Below the pieces are notes generated by a model that was not told the DNA's origin, ran no database searches, and saw nothing but the letters and a program-made list of their open reading frames with translations. 5,522 nucleotides of DNA from Actinomycetes bacterium (GTDB lineage Bacteria > Actinomycetota > Actinomycetes > Actinomycetales > Cellulomonadaceae): the NCBI GenBank assembly GCA_023390875.1, contig JAEWCA010000270.1:1-5522 (forward strand), read 5' to 3'. Of the stretch, positions 1 through 5,450 are shown one piece after another (position 1 is the first letter of the stretch; each line of letters opens with the position of its first letter). A program made the position numbers and the translations under genes.

Positions 1-594
1 AGCGTGGACGACCACGCCGAGCTGCTCGACCTGCCCCTCGACGGCTCCGCGGGCGTCCCGTCCACCGAACCCGTCCTGTGCGTCTGCACGCACGCCCGGC
101 ACGACCGGTGCTGCGCCGTGCGCGGCAGGCCCGTGGTCGAGGCGCTCGCGGCGGCGCACCCGCAGCTCACGTGGGAGTGCTCGCACCTCGGCGGCGACCG
201 GTTCGCCGCGACCATGGTGGTGTTCCCGGAGGCGCTGCTGTTCGGCCGGGTGGAAGCGGCAGACGCCGTCGCGCTCGTCGACCGCTACCGAGCCGGACGC
301 ATCGACGTGCCGCGGTTCCGCGGCCGGGCGTCGCTCACGAACGTCGAGCAGGCGGCCCACGCGTTCGCGCGCGACCTCACGGAGGACGACCGGATCGGCG
401 CGTTCACGACCGTGTCGCACACCGAGCACCCGGGCGGGTGGACCGTGGTGCTCGACCACGGCAGGGACCGGCTCGTCGTGGAGCTGGGTGCCGAGCTGTC
501 CGAGCCCATGCTCAGCACGTGCGGCGCGACGCACACGGTGCGTGTGCGGCAGTTCGTGCTCCGCTCGCTGGGGACGCCCGCGGCGACCCGCTGA
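1..594 (+). CDS. Sucrase/ferredoxin-like protein (Suc_Fer family), 5'-truncated by the window edge
   Basis: This is the C-terminal two-thirds of a Suc_Fer-like protein with a thioredoxin-like [2Fe-2S] ferredoxin fold. Counting the GTG at 4 as residue 1, the visible signatures are a Cys-rich motif (C26, C28, C36, C37, in the context [10 protein letters not shown]) and W57-E-C-S-H61-L-G-G-D65. The frame stays open to base 1, and family members are usually about 300 residues, so roughly 100 N-terminal residues lie upstream; the GTG at 4 is probably internal. C28 and C37 form a Cx8C pair. H61 and D65 occupy the HxGGH position that I recall as the second half of the cluster site in the related yeast protein Aim32, with Asp in place of the second His. 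Despite the family name there is no sequence reason to assign sucrose cleavage; an electron-transfer or redox role is the safer inference. The TGA at 592-594 lies inside a tandem repeat. Confidence 0.85.
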   Translation, partial: SVDDHAELLDLPLDGSAGVPSTEPVLCVCTHARHDRCCAVRGRPVVEALAAAHPQLTWECSHLGGDRFAATMVVFPEALLFGRVEAADAVALVDRYRAGRIDVPRFRGRASLTNVEQAAHAFARDLTEDDRIGAFTTVSHTEHPGGWTVVLDHGRDRLVVELGAELSEPMLSTCGATHTVRVRQFVLRSLGTPAATR

Positions 595-632
595 CGCCCG
601 CGGCGACCCGCTGACGCCCGCGGCGAGCCGCC
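573..632. repeat. 20-bp tandem repeat, three copies, spanning a stop codon
   Basis: The units are 573-592, 593-612 and 613-632. The first two are identical (gacgcccgcggcgacccgct) and the third differs at two positions. The stop codon of the upstream gene straddles the unit 1/unit 2 border at 592-594, and a second TGA copy stands at 612-614. Because 20 is not a multiple of three, each extra copy shifts the frame. Confidence 0.9.
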
Positions 633-671
633 GACACCGACAGAGGCCGGCCGACCTCGCGGGCCGCCCGG

Positions 672-700
672 TTGCGGCGCCGCCGTGGCACGCCTGGAAT
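672..700 (+). promoter_or_regulatory. Candidate promoter for a leaderless amylosucrase transcript
   Basis: A TTGCGG hexamer (672-677) and a TGGAAT hexamer (695-700) are separated by 17 bases. They match the sigma-70 consensus at 3 of 6 and 4 of 6 positions. A start site seven bases beyond the -10 would fall on the GTG at 707, giving a leaderless mRNA. This fits the lack of any ribosome binding site there. The -10 lacks the highly conserved A at its second position, so this is a weak prediction from spacing and context. Confidence 0.3.
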
Positions 701-706
701 GGCAGC

Positions 707-2635
707 GTGGCCCTCCCCGCCGAGGTCCTCGCCGCCGCCCGGGCACGGCTCGCGGACGTGACCGCCGACCGCCGCGACCTGTTCGAGCTGCGCCTCGAAC
801 GGTGGTGGGACGACCTGCGCGACGGCGTCGAGCACGTCTACCCGGACGCGGCGGACCTGCTGGTCGACCTGGTGGGTGCGGCCGCCGAGGCGTACGCGGA
901 GCGGGACCCCGAGCTGCACCGCCTCGACCAGCAGCGCACGCTCGCGCCCGACTGGTTCCAGCGACCGGAGATGCTCGGGTACGCGACGTACGCGGACCGG
1001 TTCGGCGGGGACCTCGCCGGGGTGGCCGACGGCATCGGGTACCTGCGCGACCTGGGCGTGACGTACCTGCACCTCATGCCGTTGCTGCGACCCCGCGAGG
1101 GCGACAACGACGGCGGCTACGCGGTCGCGGACTACCGGGCCGTGCGGGCGGACCTCGGCACGATGGACGACCTGCGCGACCTCGCGGCGCAGCTGCGGCG
1201 CGAGGGCATCAGCCTCGTGCTCGACCTCGTGCTCAACCACGTCGCGCGCGAGCACCCGTGGGCGGTCGCGGCGCGGGAGGGCAGCGCGCAGCACCGCGAC
1301 TACTTCCTCGTCTTCCCGGACCGCACCCTGCCGGACCGGTACGAGCGGACGCTGCCCGAGGTGTTCCCCGACTTCGCACCGGGCAGCTTCACGTGGGACG
1401 AGGACCTGCAGGGCTGGGTCTGGACGACGTTCAACTCGTGGCAGTGGGACCTCAACTGGGCCAACCCCCGGGTGTTCGCCGAGCTCGCGCGCGTGGTGCT
1501 GTTCCTCGCGAACCAGGGCGTCGAGGTGCTGCGGCTCGACGCGATCGCGTTCCTGTGGAAGCGCATGGGCACCACGTGCCAGAACGAGCCGGAGGTGCAC
1601 GCGATCACGCAGGCGCTGCGCGCGCTCGCCCGGATCGCCTGCCCGGGGGTGCTCTTCAAGGCCGAGGCGATCGTCGGGCCTGCGGACCTGGTGCACTACC
1701 TCGGGGCGGGTGCCCGGCACGGCAAGGTCAGCGACCTCGCCTACCACAACGCGCTCATGGTGCACGTGTGGTCGATGCTCGCCGCGAAGGACGTCCGGCT
1801 CGCGTCGCACGCGCTGCGCGCGCTGCCCCCGGTGCCGTCGACGACCGCGTGGGTCACGTACGTGCGGTGCCACGACGACATCGGGTGGGCGATCGCCGAC
1901 GAGGACGCCGCGGCCGTCGGGCTGTCCGGGTTCGCGCACCGCGCGTTCCTGTCCGACTGGTACTCGGGCGAGTTCCCCGGTTCGGACGCGCGCGGCCTGG
2001 TGTTCCAGCACAACCCCGCGACGGGCGACCGCCGGATCAGCGGCACGACCGCGAGCCTCGTCGGGCTCGAGGCGGCGCGTGCGGCGGGGGACGAGGCAGC
2101 CGTCGACGGCGCGGTCGCGCGGGTGCTGCTCGCGCACGCGGTCGTCATCGGCTGGGGTGGCGTGCCCGTGCTGTGGTCGGGCGACGAGGTCGCGCTGCCG
2201 AACGACCCCGCGTGGGCGGACGACCCCGCGCACGCCGACGACAACCGGTGGGCGCACCGGCCGCCGCTCGACCTCGCGGCGCTGGCCCGTGCGCAGGACC
2301 CGGCGACCGTCGAGGGGCGCGTGCTCGCGGGTCTGCGCCATCTCGCCCGGACCCGTGCCGGGCTGCCGCACCTGCACGCCTCGGTGCGGCCCGTCGTGCT
2401 GGGGCCCGACGACCCGGGCGTGCTGCTGGTGGCCCGCCGGCATCCCCTCGGCACGATGCTCGCGGCGTACAACGTGACGCCCGACTGGCGGCCCGTGCCG
2501 GGGTGGCGGCTGCGTGAGCAGGGCCTGGCCGTCGCCGTCGACGCGCTCACCGGTCAGGACGTGGTGCCCGGTGACGACGACCAGGTGTGGCTCGCCCCGT
2601 GGCGCGCCGTGTGGCTCACCGCGGGCGAGGCGTGA
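707..2635 (+). CDS. Amylosucrase (GH13_4; sucrose to alpha-1,4-glucan plus fructose)
   Basis: Amylosucrase (EC 2.4.1.4) transfers glucose from sucrose onto a growing alpha-1,4-glucan and releases fructose. The 642-residue product is close in length to the Neisseria polysaccharea enzyme (636) and resembles it throughout. An N-terminal helical domain covers about residues 1-85, followed by the (beta/alpha)8 barrel with motifs in order: [19 protein letters not shown] (D135), [15 protein letters not shown] (nucleophile D278), FKAEAIV (acid/base E320), RCHDDIGW (H389, D390) and DDNRW (R514). D135 and R514 correspond to the salt bridge closing the sucrose pocket. A beta-domain covers about the last 90 residues. 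There is no signal peptide, so the enzyme is cytoplasmic. GTG at 707 is the first standard in-frame start after the upstream stop; GTG at 758 is the alternative. No Shine-Dalgarno is visible at either. The close relative sucrose hydrolase cannot be fully excluded from sequence reading alone. Confidence 0.93.
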   Translation: MALPAEVLAAARARLADVTADRRDLFELRLERWWDDLRDGVEHVYPDAADLLVDLVGAAAEAYAERDPELHRLDQQRTLAPDWFQRPEMLGYATYADRFGGDLAGVADGIGYLRDLGVTYLHLMPLLRPREGDNDGGYAVADYRAVRADLGTMDDLRDLAAQLRREGISLVLDLVLNHVAREHPWAVAAREGSAQHRDYFLVFPDRTLPDRYERTLPEVFPDFAPGSFTWDEDLQGWVWTTFNSWQWDLNWANPRVFAELARVVLFLANQGVEVLRLDAIAFLWKRMGTTCQNEPEVHAITQALRALARIACPGVLFKAEAIVGPADLVHYLGAGARHGKVSDLAYHNALMVHVWSMLAAKDVRLASHALRALPPVPSTTAWVTYVRCHDDIGWAIADEDAAAVGLSGFAHRAFLSDWYSGEFPGSDARGLVFQHNPATGDRRISGTTASLVGLEAARAAGDEAAVDGAVARVLLAHAVVIGWGGVPVLWSGDEVALPNDPAWADDPAHADDNRWAHRPPLDLAALARAQDPATVEGRVLAGLRHLARTRAGLPHLHASVRPVVLGPDDPGVLLVARRHPLGTMLAAYNVTPDWRPVPGWRLREQGLAVAVDALTGQDVVPGDDDQVWLAPWRAVWLTAGEA

Positions 2636-2656
2636 GGCGCCCGAGCCTCACCGGTG

Positions 2657-2706
2657 TGGGGTCGGGACCGGGGTTTCCCCGCTGCCTGACGACGACCCCA
2701 GGTCCC
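2657..2706 (+). terminator. Structured region after amylosucrase: possible terminator or attenuator
   Basis: An 8-bp perfect stem (2657-2664 with 2693-2700) encloses a 5-bp GC hairpin (2669-2673 with 2677-2681, loop TTT). A competing 6-bp pairing (2664-2669 with 2701-2706) overlaps the first stem, so both cannot form together without a pseudoknot. There is no U-tract, as is common for actinobacterial terminators. It could end the amylosucrase transcript, or act as a switch ahead of the small genes downstream. Confidence 0.4.
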
Positions 2707-2760
2707 TACCGTCGAGGGCACCGGGCCGACCAGCGGCCCTCACGGGAAGAAGGCCTGACC

Positions 2761-2820
2761 ATGCACCAGCACCCGCACCGACCCCACGACGTCGGGGTCC
2801 ACCGCCGGAGGCACCGATGA
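2761..2820 (+). CDS. Putative 19-aa His/Arg-rich leader peptide or micro-protein
   Basis: An ATG at 2761 lies seven bases after a purine-rich GGGAAGAAGG (2744-2753) and opens a 19-codon frame ending at TGA 2818-2820. That stop overlaps the start codon of the next gene as ATGA, the usual arrangement for translational coupling. The peptide (MHQHPHRPHDVGVHRRRHR) has six His and five Arg, and four of the His fall within the first nine residues. A structured region with competing stems lies 50-100 bases upstream. It could be a regulatory leader peptide, a device to load ribosomes onto the 105-aa gene, or a chance ORF. I do not recognise it as a known family, and its high Arg and Pro content is also what random GC-rich DNA encodes. 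Confidence 0.4.
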   Translation: MHQHPHRPHDVGVHRRRHR

Positions 2821-3134
2821 GCGCCACCGTGCACCACGCGCACTTCGAGTTCTTCGACGCCGCCGGCTTCACCGCCGGGACGACGAAGGTGAAGAAGCTC
2901 CTGCTGCCCCGTCGGGCGGCCGGGTTCTTCACCCACACCACGGTCACGGCGTCCGCCACGCCGTTCTCCGCCACGAACCAGGACCGGCAGCTCAAGGTCA
3001 CGTCGCTCGGGATCCACGCCAAGGACCCCAACGCGGCGTCCGGCGACCTGCCGACGGTCCGTGTCGAGATCGAGAGCGTCGGCCCCGACGCCCCGCAGGT
3101 CTGGTACCTCAACCTCTCCTTCACCGAGCCGTAG
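2817..3134 (+). CDS. Hypothetical protein, 105 aa, unrecognised family
   Basis: The ATG at 2817 follows GGAGG (2807-2811) with a five-base gap, which decides this start over earlier in-frame codons inside amylosucrase. I do not recognise the family. The product has no signal peptide or membrane segment. A His-rich N-terminus (MSATVHHAHFEFF) is followed by a basic patch, KVKKLLLPRR (about residues 24-33). The rest is rich in Thr, Val and Ser in alternating patterns that suggest beta-strands (about residues 37-103), ending LNLSFTEP. Lys, Phe, Tyr and Asn are well represented, and the codons show the G/C third-position bias of a real gene. It overlaps the upstream micro-ORF by ATGA and is followed 15 bases later by a second small gene. 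The motif K60-V-T-S-L-G-I66 recurs in that neighbour, suggesting a joint function or common origin. Confidence 0.75.
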   Translation: MSATVHHAHFEFFDAAGFTAGTTKVKKLLLPRRAAGFFTHTTVTASATPFSATNQDRQLKVTSLGIHAKDPNAASGDLPTVRVEIESVGPDAPQVWYLNLSFTEP

Positions 3135-3149
3135 GAACGGAGCAGCACC

Positions 3150-3347
3150 ATGAAGGCGTACGTGACGTACACGAACGACGGCAAGGTCGACTCGCTCGGG
3201 ATCGGCGAGAGCCTGCAGCCCGACGACGACGTGCCGGGCGCGCAGATCGACCTGCCCGCCGACTTCCCGACGCTGTCGGGCCGGGACGCCGAGCGCGAGG
3301 TCGCCCGGGCCGTCGCCCGGCTCGGCAGACCGGCCGGCACGACCTGA
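3150..3347 (+). CDS. Hypothetical small protein, 65 aa, partner of the 105-aa gene
   Basis: The ATG at 3150 sits 15 bases after the previous stop, with GGAG at 3139-3142 as ribosome binding site (gap of seven), so the two genes are probably co-transcribed. The family is not recognised. The product is acidic in the middle (residues 24-27, PDDD) and starts with a likely beta-strand (KAYVTYT). It carries K12-V-D-S-L-G-I18, close to a motif in the 105-aa neighbour. It ends with a probable amphipathic helix (GRDAEREVARAVARLG) and a short tail. There is no signal peptide or membrane segment, which suggests a soluble cytoplasmic protein. The helix could be a protein-binding element, but that is inference. 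A strong hairpin begins 14 bases after the stop and probably ends this transcript. Confidence 0.7.
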   Translation: MKAYVTYTNDGKVDSLGIGESLQPDDDVPGAQIDLPADFPTLSGRDAEREVARAVARLGRPAGTT

Positions 3348-3361
3348 ACGAGGAGGACCGC

Positions 3362-3395
3362 GGACCCCGCCGGCGCACCACGGCCGGTGGGGTTC
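3362..3395 (+). terminator. Terminator-like hairpin after the small-protein pair
   Basis: Bases 3362-3374 pair with 3383-3395 in a 13-bp stem that includes two G-U wobbles, leaving an eight-base loop. It lies just after the 65-aa gene stop and before the glycosyltransferase. No U-run follows, which is typical for GC-rich actinobacteria. Confidence 0.5.
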
Positions 3396-3462
3396 CCGGC
3401 TGCGGTCGTCGACGGTCCGTCGCACGATGATCCTTCTCGGCGCCGCCCCGGCGCCCGCCACC

Positions 3463-3470
3463 GGAGGAGG
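3463..3470 (+). promoter_or_regulatory. Ribosome binding site deciding the glycosyltransferase start
   Basis: GGAGGAGG stands three to ten bases before the GTG at 3474; the GGAGG core at 3463-3467 leaves a six-base gap. It favours this start over the in-frame ATG further upstream at 3387, which has no such site and lies inside the preceding hairpin. Confidence 0.75.
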
Positions 3471-3473
3471 ACC

Positions 3474-4229
3474 GTGCGACCAGCACCCGTCGGGCACGGT
3501 GACCTGCCCTCGATCTCGGTGGTCGTCCCCGCGCGCGACGACGCCGACGCGCTGGTCCGCTGCCTCGCGCGCCTCGCGGAGCAGACGGTGGCGCCCGACG
3601 AGGTCGTCGTGGTCGACAACGCGTCGTCGGACGCGACGCGTCAGGTCGCCCTGGCCTGGGGAGCCCGGGTGGTGTCCGAGGTGCGCGTCGGCATCCCCGC
3701 GGCGGCGGCGACCGGGTACGACGAGGCCCGCGGCGACGTCATCGCCCGGCTCGACGCCGACTCGCTGCCCGACCGCCGGTGGGTGGAGCGGATCGGGACC
3801 CGGATGCGTGACGAGCCCGCGCTCGACGCGCTGACGGGGGTGGGCACGTTCGACGACCTGCCGGCGGTGGTCGGCGTCGCCGCCGCCGCCGGGTACCTGG
3901 GCGCCTACTACGCCCTGTGCCACCTGGCCCTCGGGCACACCGCGCTGTGGGGCTCGTCGATGGCCGTCCGCCGCGGGACGTGGCTCGCGGTGCGGTCCAC
4001 GGTCCGGCGTGAGGACCCCGACGTGCACGACGACCTCGACCTCGCGTTCGCGATCGGTCCGGGGCGCCGGATCCGCCTGGACCCGCGGCTCGTCGTCGGC
4101 GTGTCGTCGCGGTCGCTGCGCGGCGGTGCGCAGTGGCGCCGGCGGGTCGGCCGGGCCTGGCGGACGCTGCGGCTCAACTGGGCGTCGATGCCGCCGTGGG
4201 TGCGCTGGCGCGTGCGGGTCGCACGGTGA
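3474..4229 (+). CDS. Family 2 glycosyltransferase (GT-A fold)
   Basis: The 251-residue product has the GT2 Rossmann-like start (SISVVVPARDD from residue 13, then EVVVVDNASSD with D48-N49), where the nucleotide sugar usually binds. The metal-binding DxD is L-D94-A-D96-S. A GSSMAVRRGTW stretch and H185-D-D-L-D189 occupy the places of the acceptor-binding and ED-type catalytic motifs of the family. Residues 132-154 (VVGVAAAAGYLGAYYALCHLALG) are hydrophobic and may contact or cross the membrane; there is no further membrane domain and no signal peptide. The tail is strongly basic (Arg-rich), which would suit a peripheral membrane association. The donor and acceptor cannot be read from the sequence; cell-envelope or polyprenyl-linked sugar transfer is only a guess. 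Its stop overlaps the next gene's likely start (GTGA), so the two are probably translated together. Confidence 0.88.
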   Translation: MRPAPVGHGDLPSISVVVPARDDADALVRCLARLAEQTVAPDEVVVVDNASSDATRQVALAWGARVVSEVRVGIPAAAATGYDEARGDVIARLDADSLPDRRWVERIGTRMRDEPALDALTGVGTFDDLPAVVGVAAAAGYLGAYYALCHLALGHTALWGSSMAVRRGTWLAVRSTVRREDPDVHDDLDLAFAIGPGRRIRLDPRLVVGVSSRSLRGGAQWRRRVGRAWRTLRLNWASMPPWVRWRVRVAR

Positions 4230-4771
4230 CGTCCGTGGCATCCGCTGCGGTGAGCCTGCTGCTGCTCGCCGACACGCACGTGCCGCGTCGCGCTCGCGAC
4301 CTGCCGGCGCAGGTGTGGGACGCGGTCGACGCGGCGGACCTCGTCGTGCACGCGGGGGACTGGGTCTCGGACGACTTCTGCGACGCGCTCCACGCGCGTG
4401 CCCGCAGGCTCGTCGGCTGCCACGGCAACAACGACGGCCCCGCGCTGCACCGGCGGCTGCCCCGCGTCGCGCGGGCGGAGGTCGAGGGCGTGCGCCTGGC
4501 CGTGGTGCACGAGACCGACCCAGCGGCGGGCCGGGAACGGCGTTGCGACGCGGAGCACGCGGACGTGGACGTGCTCGTGTTCGGGCACAGCCACATCCCG
4601 TGGGACACCGTCACGCCGCGCGGGATGCGGCTGCTCAACCCGGGTTCGCCGACCGACCGCCGGCGGCAGCCGTTCGCGACGTACATGACGGCCACGGTCG
4701 CGGCCGGGACGCTGTCGGACGTCGTGCTGCACCGCCTCCCGCCGCGCACCGGACCGTCCGCGGCCGGCTGA
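4226..4771 (+). CDS. YfcE/MJ0936-type metallophosphoesterase
   Basis: All five metal-binding blocks of a calcineurin-like phosphoesterase are present in order: A-D16-T-H18, A-G-D45-W, G67-N68-N69-D70, V-V-H95-E and F-G-H121-S-H123. They are followed by the family's typical NPGSPTDRR. The 181-residue length fits the small YfcE/MJ0936 phosphodiesterase group, soluble dimetal enzymes whose natural substrate is mostly unknown. The GTG at 4226 forms a GTGA overlap with the glycosyltransferase stop and is my choice on coupling grounds. The GTG at 4250 (giving MSLLLLADTH) matches the usual family N-terminus more exactly, with GTG 4235 in between; none has a clear Shine-Dalgarno. Coupling to the glycosyltransferase suggests a linked reaction, but that is inference. 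A hairpin follows the stop. Confidence 0.88.
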   Translation: MTSVASAAVSLLLLADTHVPRRARDLPAQVWDAVDAADLVVHAGDWVSDDFCDALHARARRLVGCHGNNDGPALHRRLPRVARAEVEGVRLAVVHETDPAAGRERRCDAEHADVDVLVFGHSHIPWDTVTPRGMRLLNPGSPTDRRRQPFATYMTATVAAGTLSDVVLHRLPPRTGPSAAG

Positions 4772-4788
4772 CGCCCGGGCCCGCGACG

Positions 4789-4813
4789 GGCCGTTCGCTG
4801 CGCGCGAACGGCC
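4789..4813 (+). terminator. Terminator-like hairpin after the phosphoesterase gene
   Basis: A perfect 10-bp inverted repeat (4789-4798 with 4804-4813) closes a five-base loop, 17 bases after the stop and just before the Hsp20 control region. There is no U-tract. Its position between two units with different regulation supports a terminator role. Confidence 0.6.
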
Positions 4814-4824
4814 TGTCCGCACCA

Positions 4825-4851
4825 CTGGCACTCGCCAACCGAGAGTGCTAA
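4825..4851. promoter_or_regulatory. CIRCE operator (HrcA binding site) upstream of hsp20
   Basis: CTGGCACTC (4825-4833), nine bases, then GAGTGCTAA (4843-4851) matches the CIRCE consensus TTAGCACTC-N9-GAGTGCTAA. The right half is perfect and the left half has two changes (positions 1 and 3). CIRCE is bound by the heat-shock repressor HrcA, usually in front of groES-groEL, groEL2 or dnaK. Here it lies 90 bases ahead of the Hsp20 start, so HrcA control of that gene is a direct inference. Confidence 0.93.
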
Positions 4852-4852
4852 T
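4825..4852 (+). promoter_or_regulatory. Likely hsp20 promoter overlapping CIRCE
   Basis: CTGGCA (4825-4830) and GCTAAT (4847-4852), 16 bases apart, each match the housekeeping -35/-10 consensus at 4 of 6 positions. They lie almost entirely within CIRCE, so bound HrcA would block RNA polymerase. The start site would be near 4859, leaving a leader of about 80 bases. Confidence 0.5.
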
Positions 4853-4883
4853 TCTTTGTCTGTAGCCAGCCCGGCCGCGGCGG

Positions 4884-4898
4884 TCGGGCAGCGCCCGA
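4884..4898 (+). other. Hairpin in the hsp20 5' leader
   Basis: TCGGGC (4884-4889) and GCCCGA (4893-4898) form a perfect 6-bp stem with a three-base loop in the untranslated leader. A second small stem (CCTC 4917-4920 with GAGG 4927-4930) would cover part of the ribosome binding site. Whether either matters for regulation cannot be told from sequence alone. Confidence 0.4.
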
Positions 4899-4927
4899 GG
4901 CCCGGGTGGTCCGGTGCCTCGATCGTG

Positions 4928-4936
4928 AGGAGGTGA
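4928..4936 (+). promoter_or_regulatory. Full-length Shine-Dalgarno of hsp20
   Basis: AGGAGGTGA is complementary over nine bases to the 16S rRNA anti-Shine-Dalgarno end. It is the strongest ribosome binding site in the window and fixes the start at ATG 4942 (the AGGAGG core is eight bases away). Confidence 0.85.
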
Positions 4937-4941
4937 GGGTG

Positions 4942-5382
4942 ATGGCTACCCGACTGGACCCCTTCCAGGAGTTCGACCGGCTGGTCGCGCAGGCGCTCTC
5001 GTCGGAGCGGGCGTCCGCGACGATGCCGATGGACCTGTACCGCTCCGGGGACCACTACGTGCTGCACGTCGACCTGCCCGGCGCCGACCCCGGCACGATC
5101 GACGTGAACGTCGACGACCGCACGCTGACCATCCGCGCGCAGCGCACCGCCCGCACCGAGCAGGACGTGCAGTGGCTCGCCAAGGAGCGGCCCGTCGGCA
5201 CGTACGCCCGACAGCTCACGGTCGGCCGCGGGCTCGCGCTCGACGCGATCTCGGCCACGTACGCCGACGGCGTGCTCACGCTGAGCATCCCCGTCGCGGA
5301 GGAGGCCAAGCCGCGGCGCATCGAGGTCCAGCACGCGAGCGACACGGCTCGGATCACGTCCGAGGCGGACGCCGGCGTCTGA
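4942..5382 (+). CDS. Small heat-shock protein (Hsp20/alpha-crystallin family)
   Basis: The 146-residue product is an ATP-independent holdase chaperone that binds unfolding proteins as large oligomers in the cytoplasm. A short N-terminal arm (MATRLDPFQEFDRLV, about residues 1-28) leads to the alpha-crystallin domain (about 29-118). That domain contains YVLHVDLPGADP, the strand TLTIRAQR and the family signature A106-x3-D109-G110-V111-L112. The tail carries an I-x-V anchor, I127-E-V129, which in this family docks onto neighbouring dimers. The length is typical. ATG 4942 follows a nine-base Shine-Dalgarno; an adjacent GTG (4939) and an earlier in-frame GTG (4906) are less well placed. CIRCE upstream indicates repression by HrcA and induction by heat. 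The gene appears to form its own transcription unit. Confidence 0.95.
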   Translation: MATRLDPFQEFDRLVAQALSSERASATMPMDLYRSGDHYVLHVDLPGADPGTIDVNVDDRTLTIRAQRTARTEQDVQWLAKERPVGTYARQLTVGRGLALDAISATYADGVLTLSIPVAEEAKPRRIEVQHASDTARITSEADAGV

Positions 5383-5450
5383 CGCACGCAGCGGCGGGGT
5401 GCCGCGGCCGCGAGAGCGCCGCGCGCCGGAGAGCCGTCGGGACGCCCTGT

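Noticed and set aside
78..614. Forward-frame ORF inside the Suc_Fer gene
   Set aside because: It is an Arg/Pro/Ala-rich frame-shifted shadow with no family motifs, and it overlaps the well-supported Suc_Fer protein.
488..706. Upstream ATG at 488 as the amylosucrase start
   Set aside because: The added 73 residues overlap the Suc_Fer gene, run through the tandem repeat and have shadow-like composition. The product from 707 already matches amylosucrase length.
512..2443. Long minus-strand ORF (643 codons) opposite amylosucrase
   Set aside because: Long antisense ORFs are expected in GC-rich DNA. The translation is low-complexity Arg/Val/Pro-rich and shows no motif, while the plus strand encodes a full enzyme.
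2706..4241. Minus-strand ORF (511 codons) opposite the small genes and the glycosyltransferase
   Set aside because: Its composition is Arg/Pro/Gly/Val repeats with no domain, and it is opposite genes with ribosome binding sites and family motifs.
4789..4813. Inverted repeat with GTTCG and CGAAC read as a LexA (SOS) box
   Set aside because: The actinobacterial SOS box has CGAAC first and GTTCG second with a four-base gap. Here the order is reversed and the arms form a 10-bp hairpin after a stop codon, which fits a terminator better.
4852..4941. HspR (HAIR) site in the hsp20 leader
   Set aside because: I looked for CTTGAGT-N7-ACTCAAG-like sequence and found none; only CIRCE is present.
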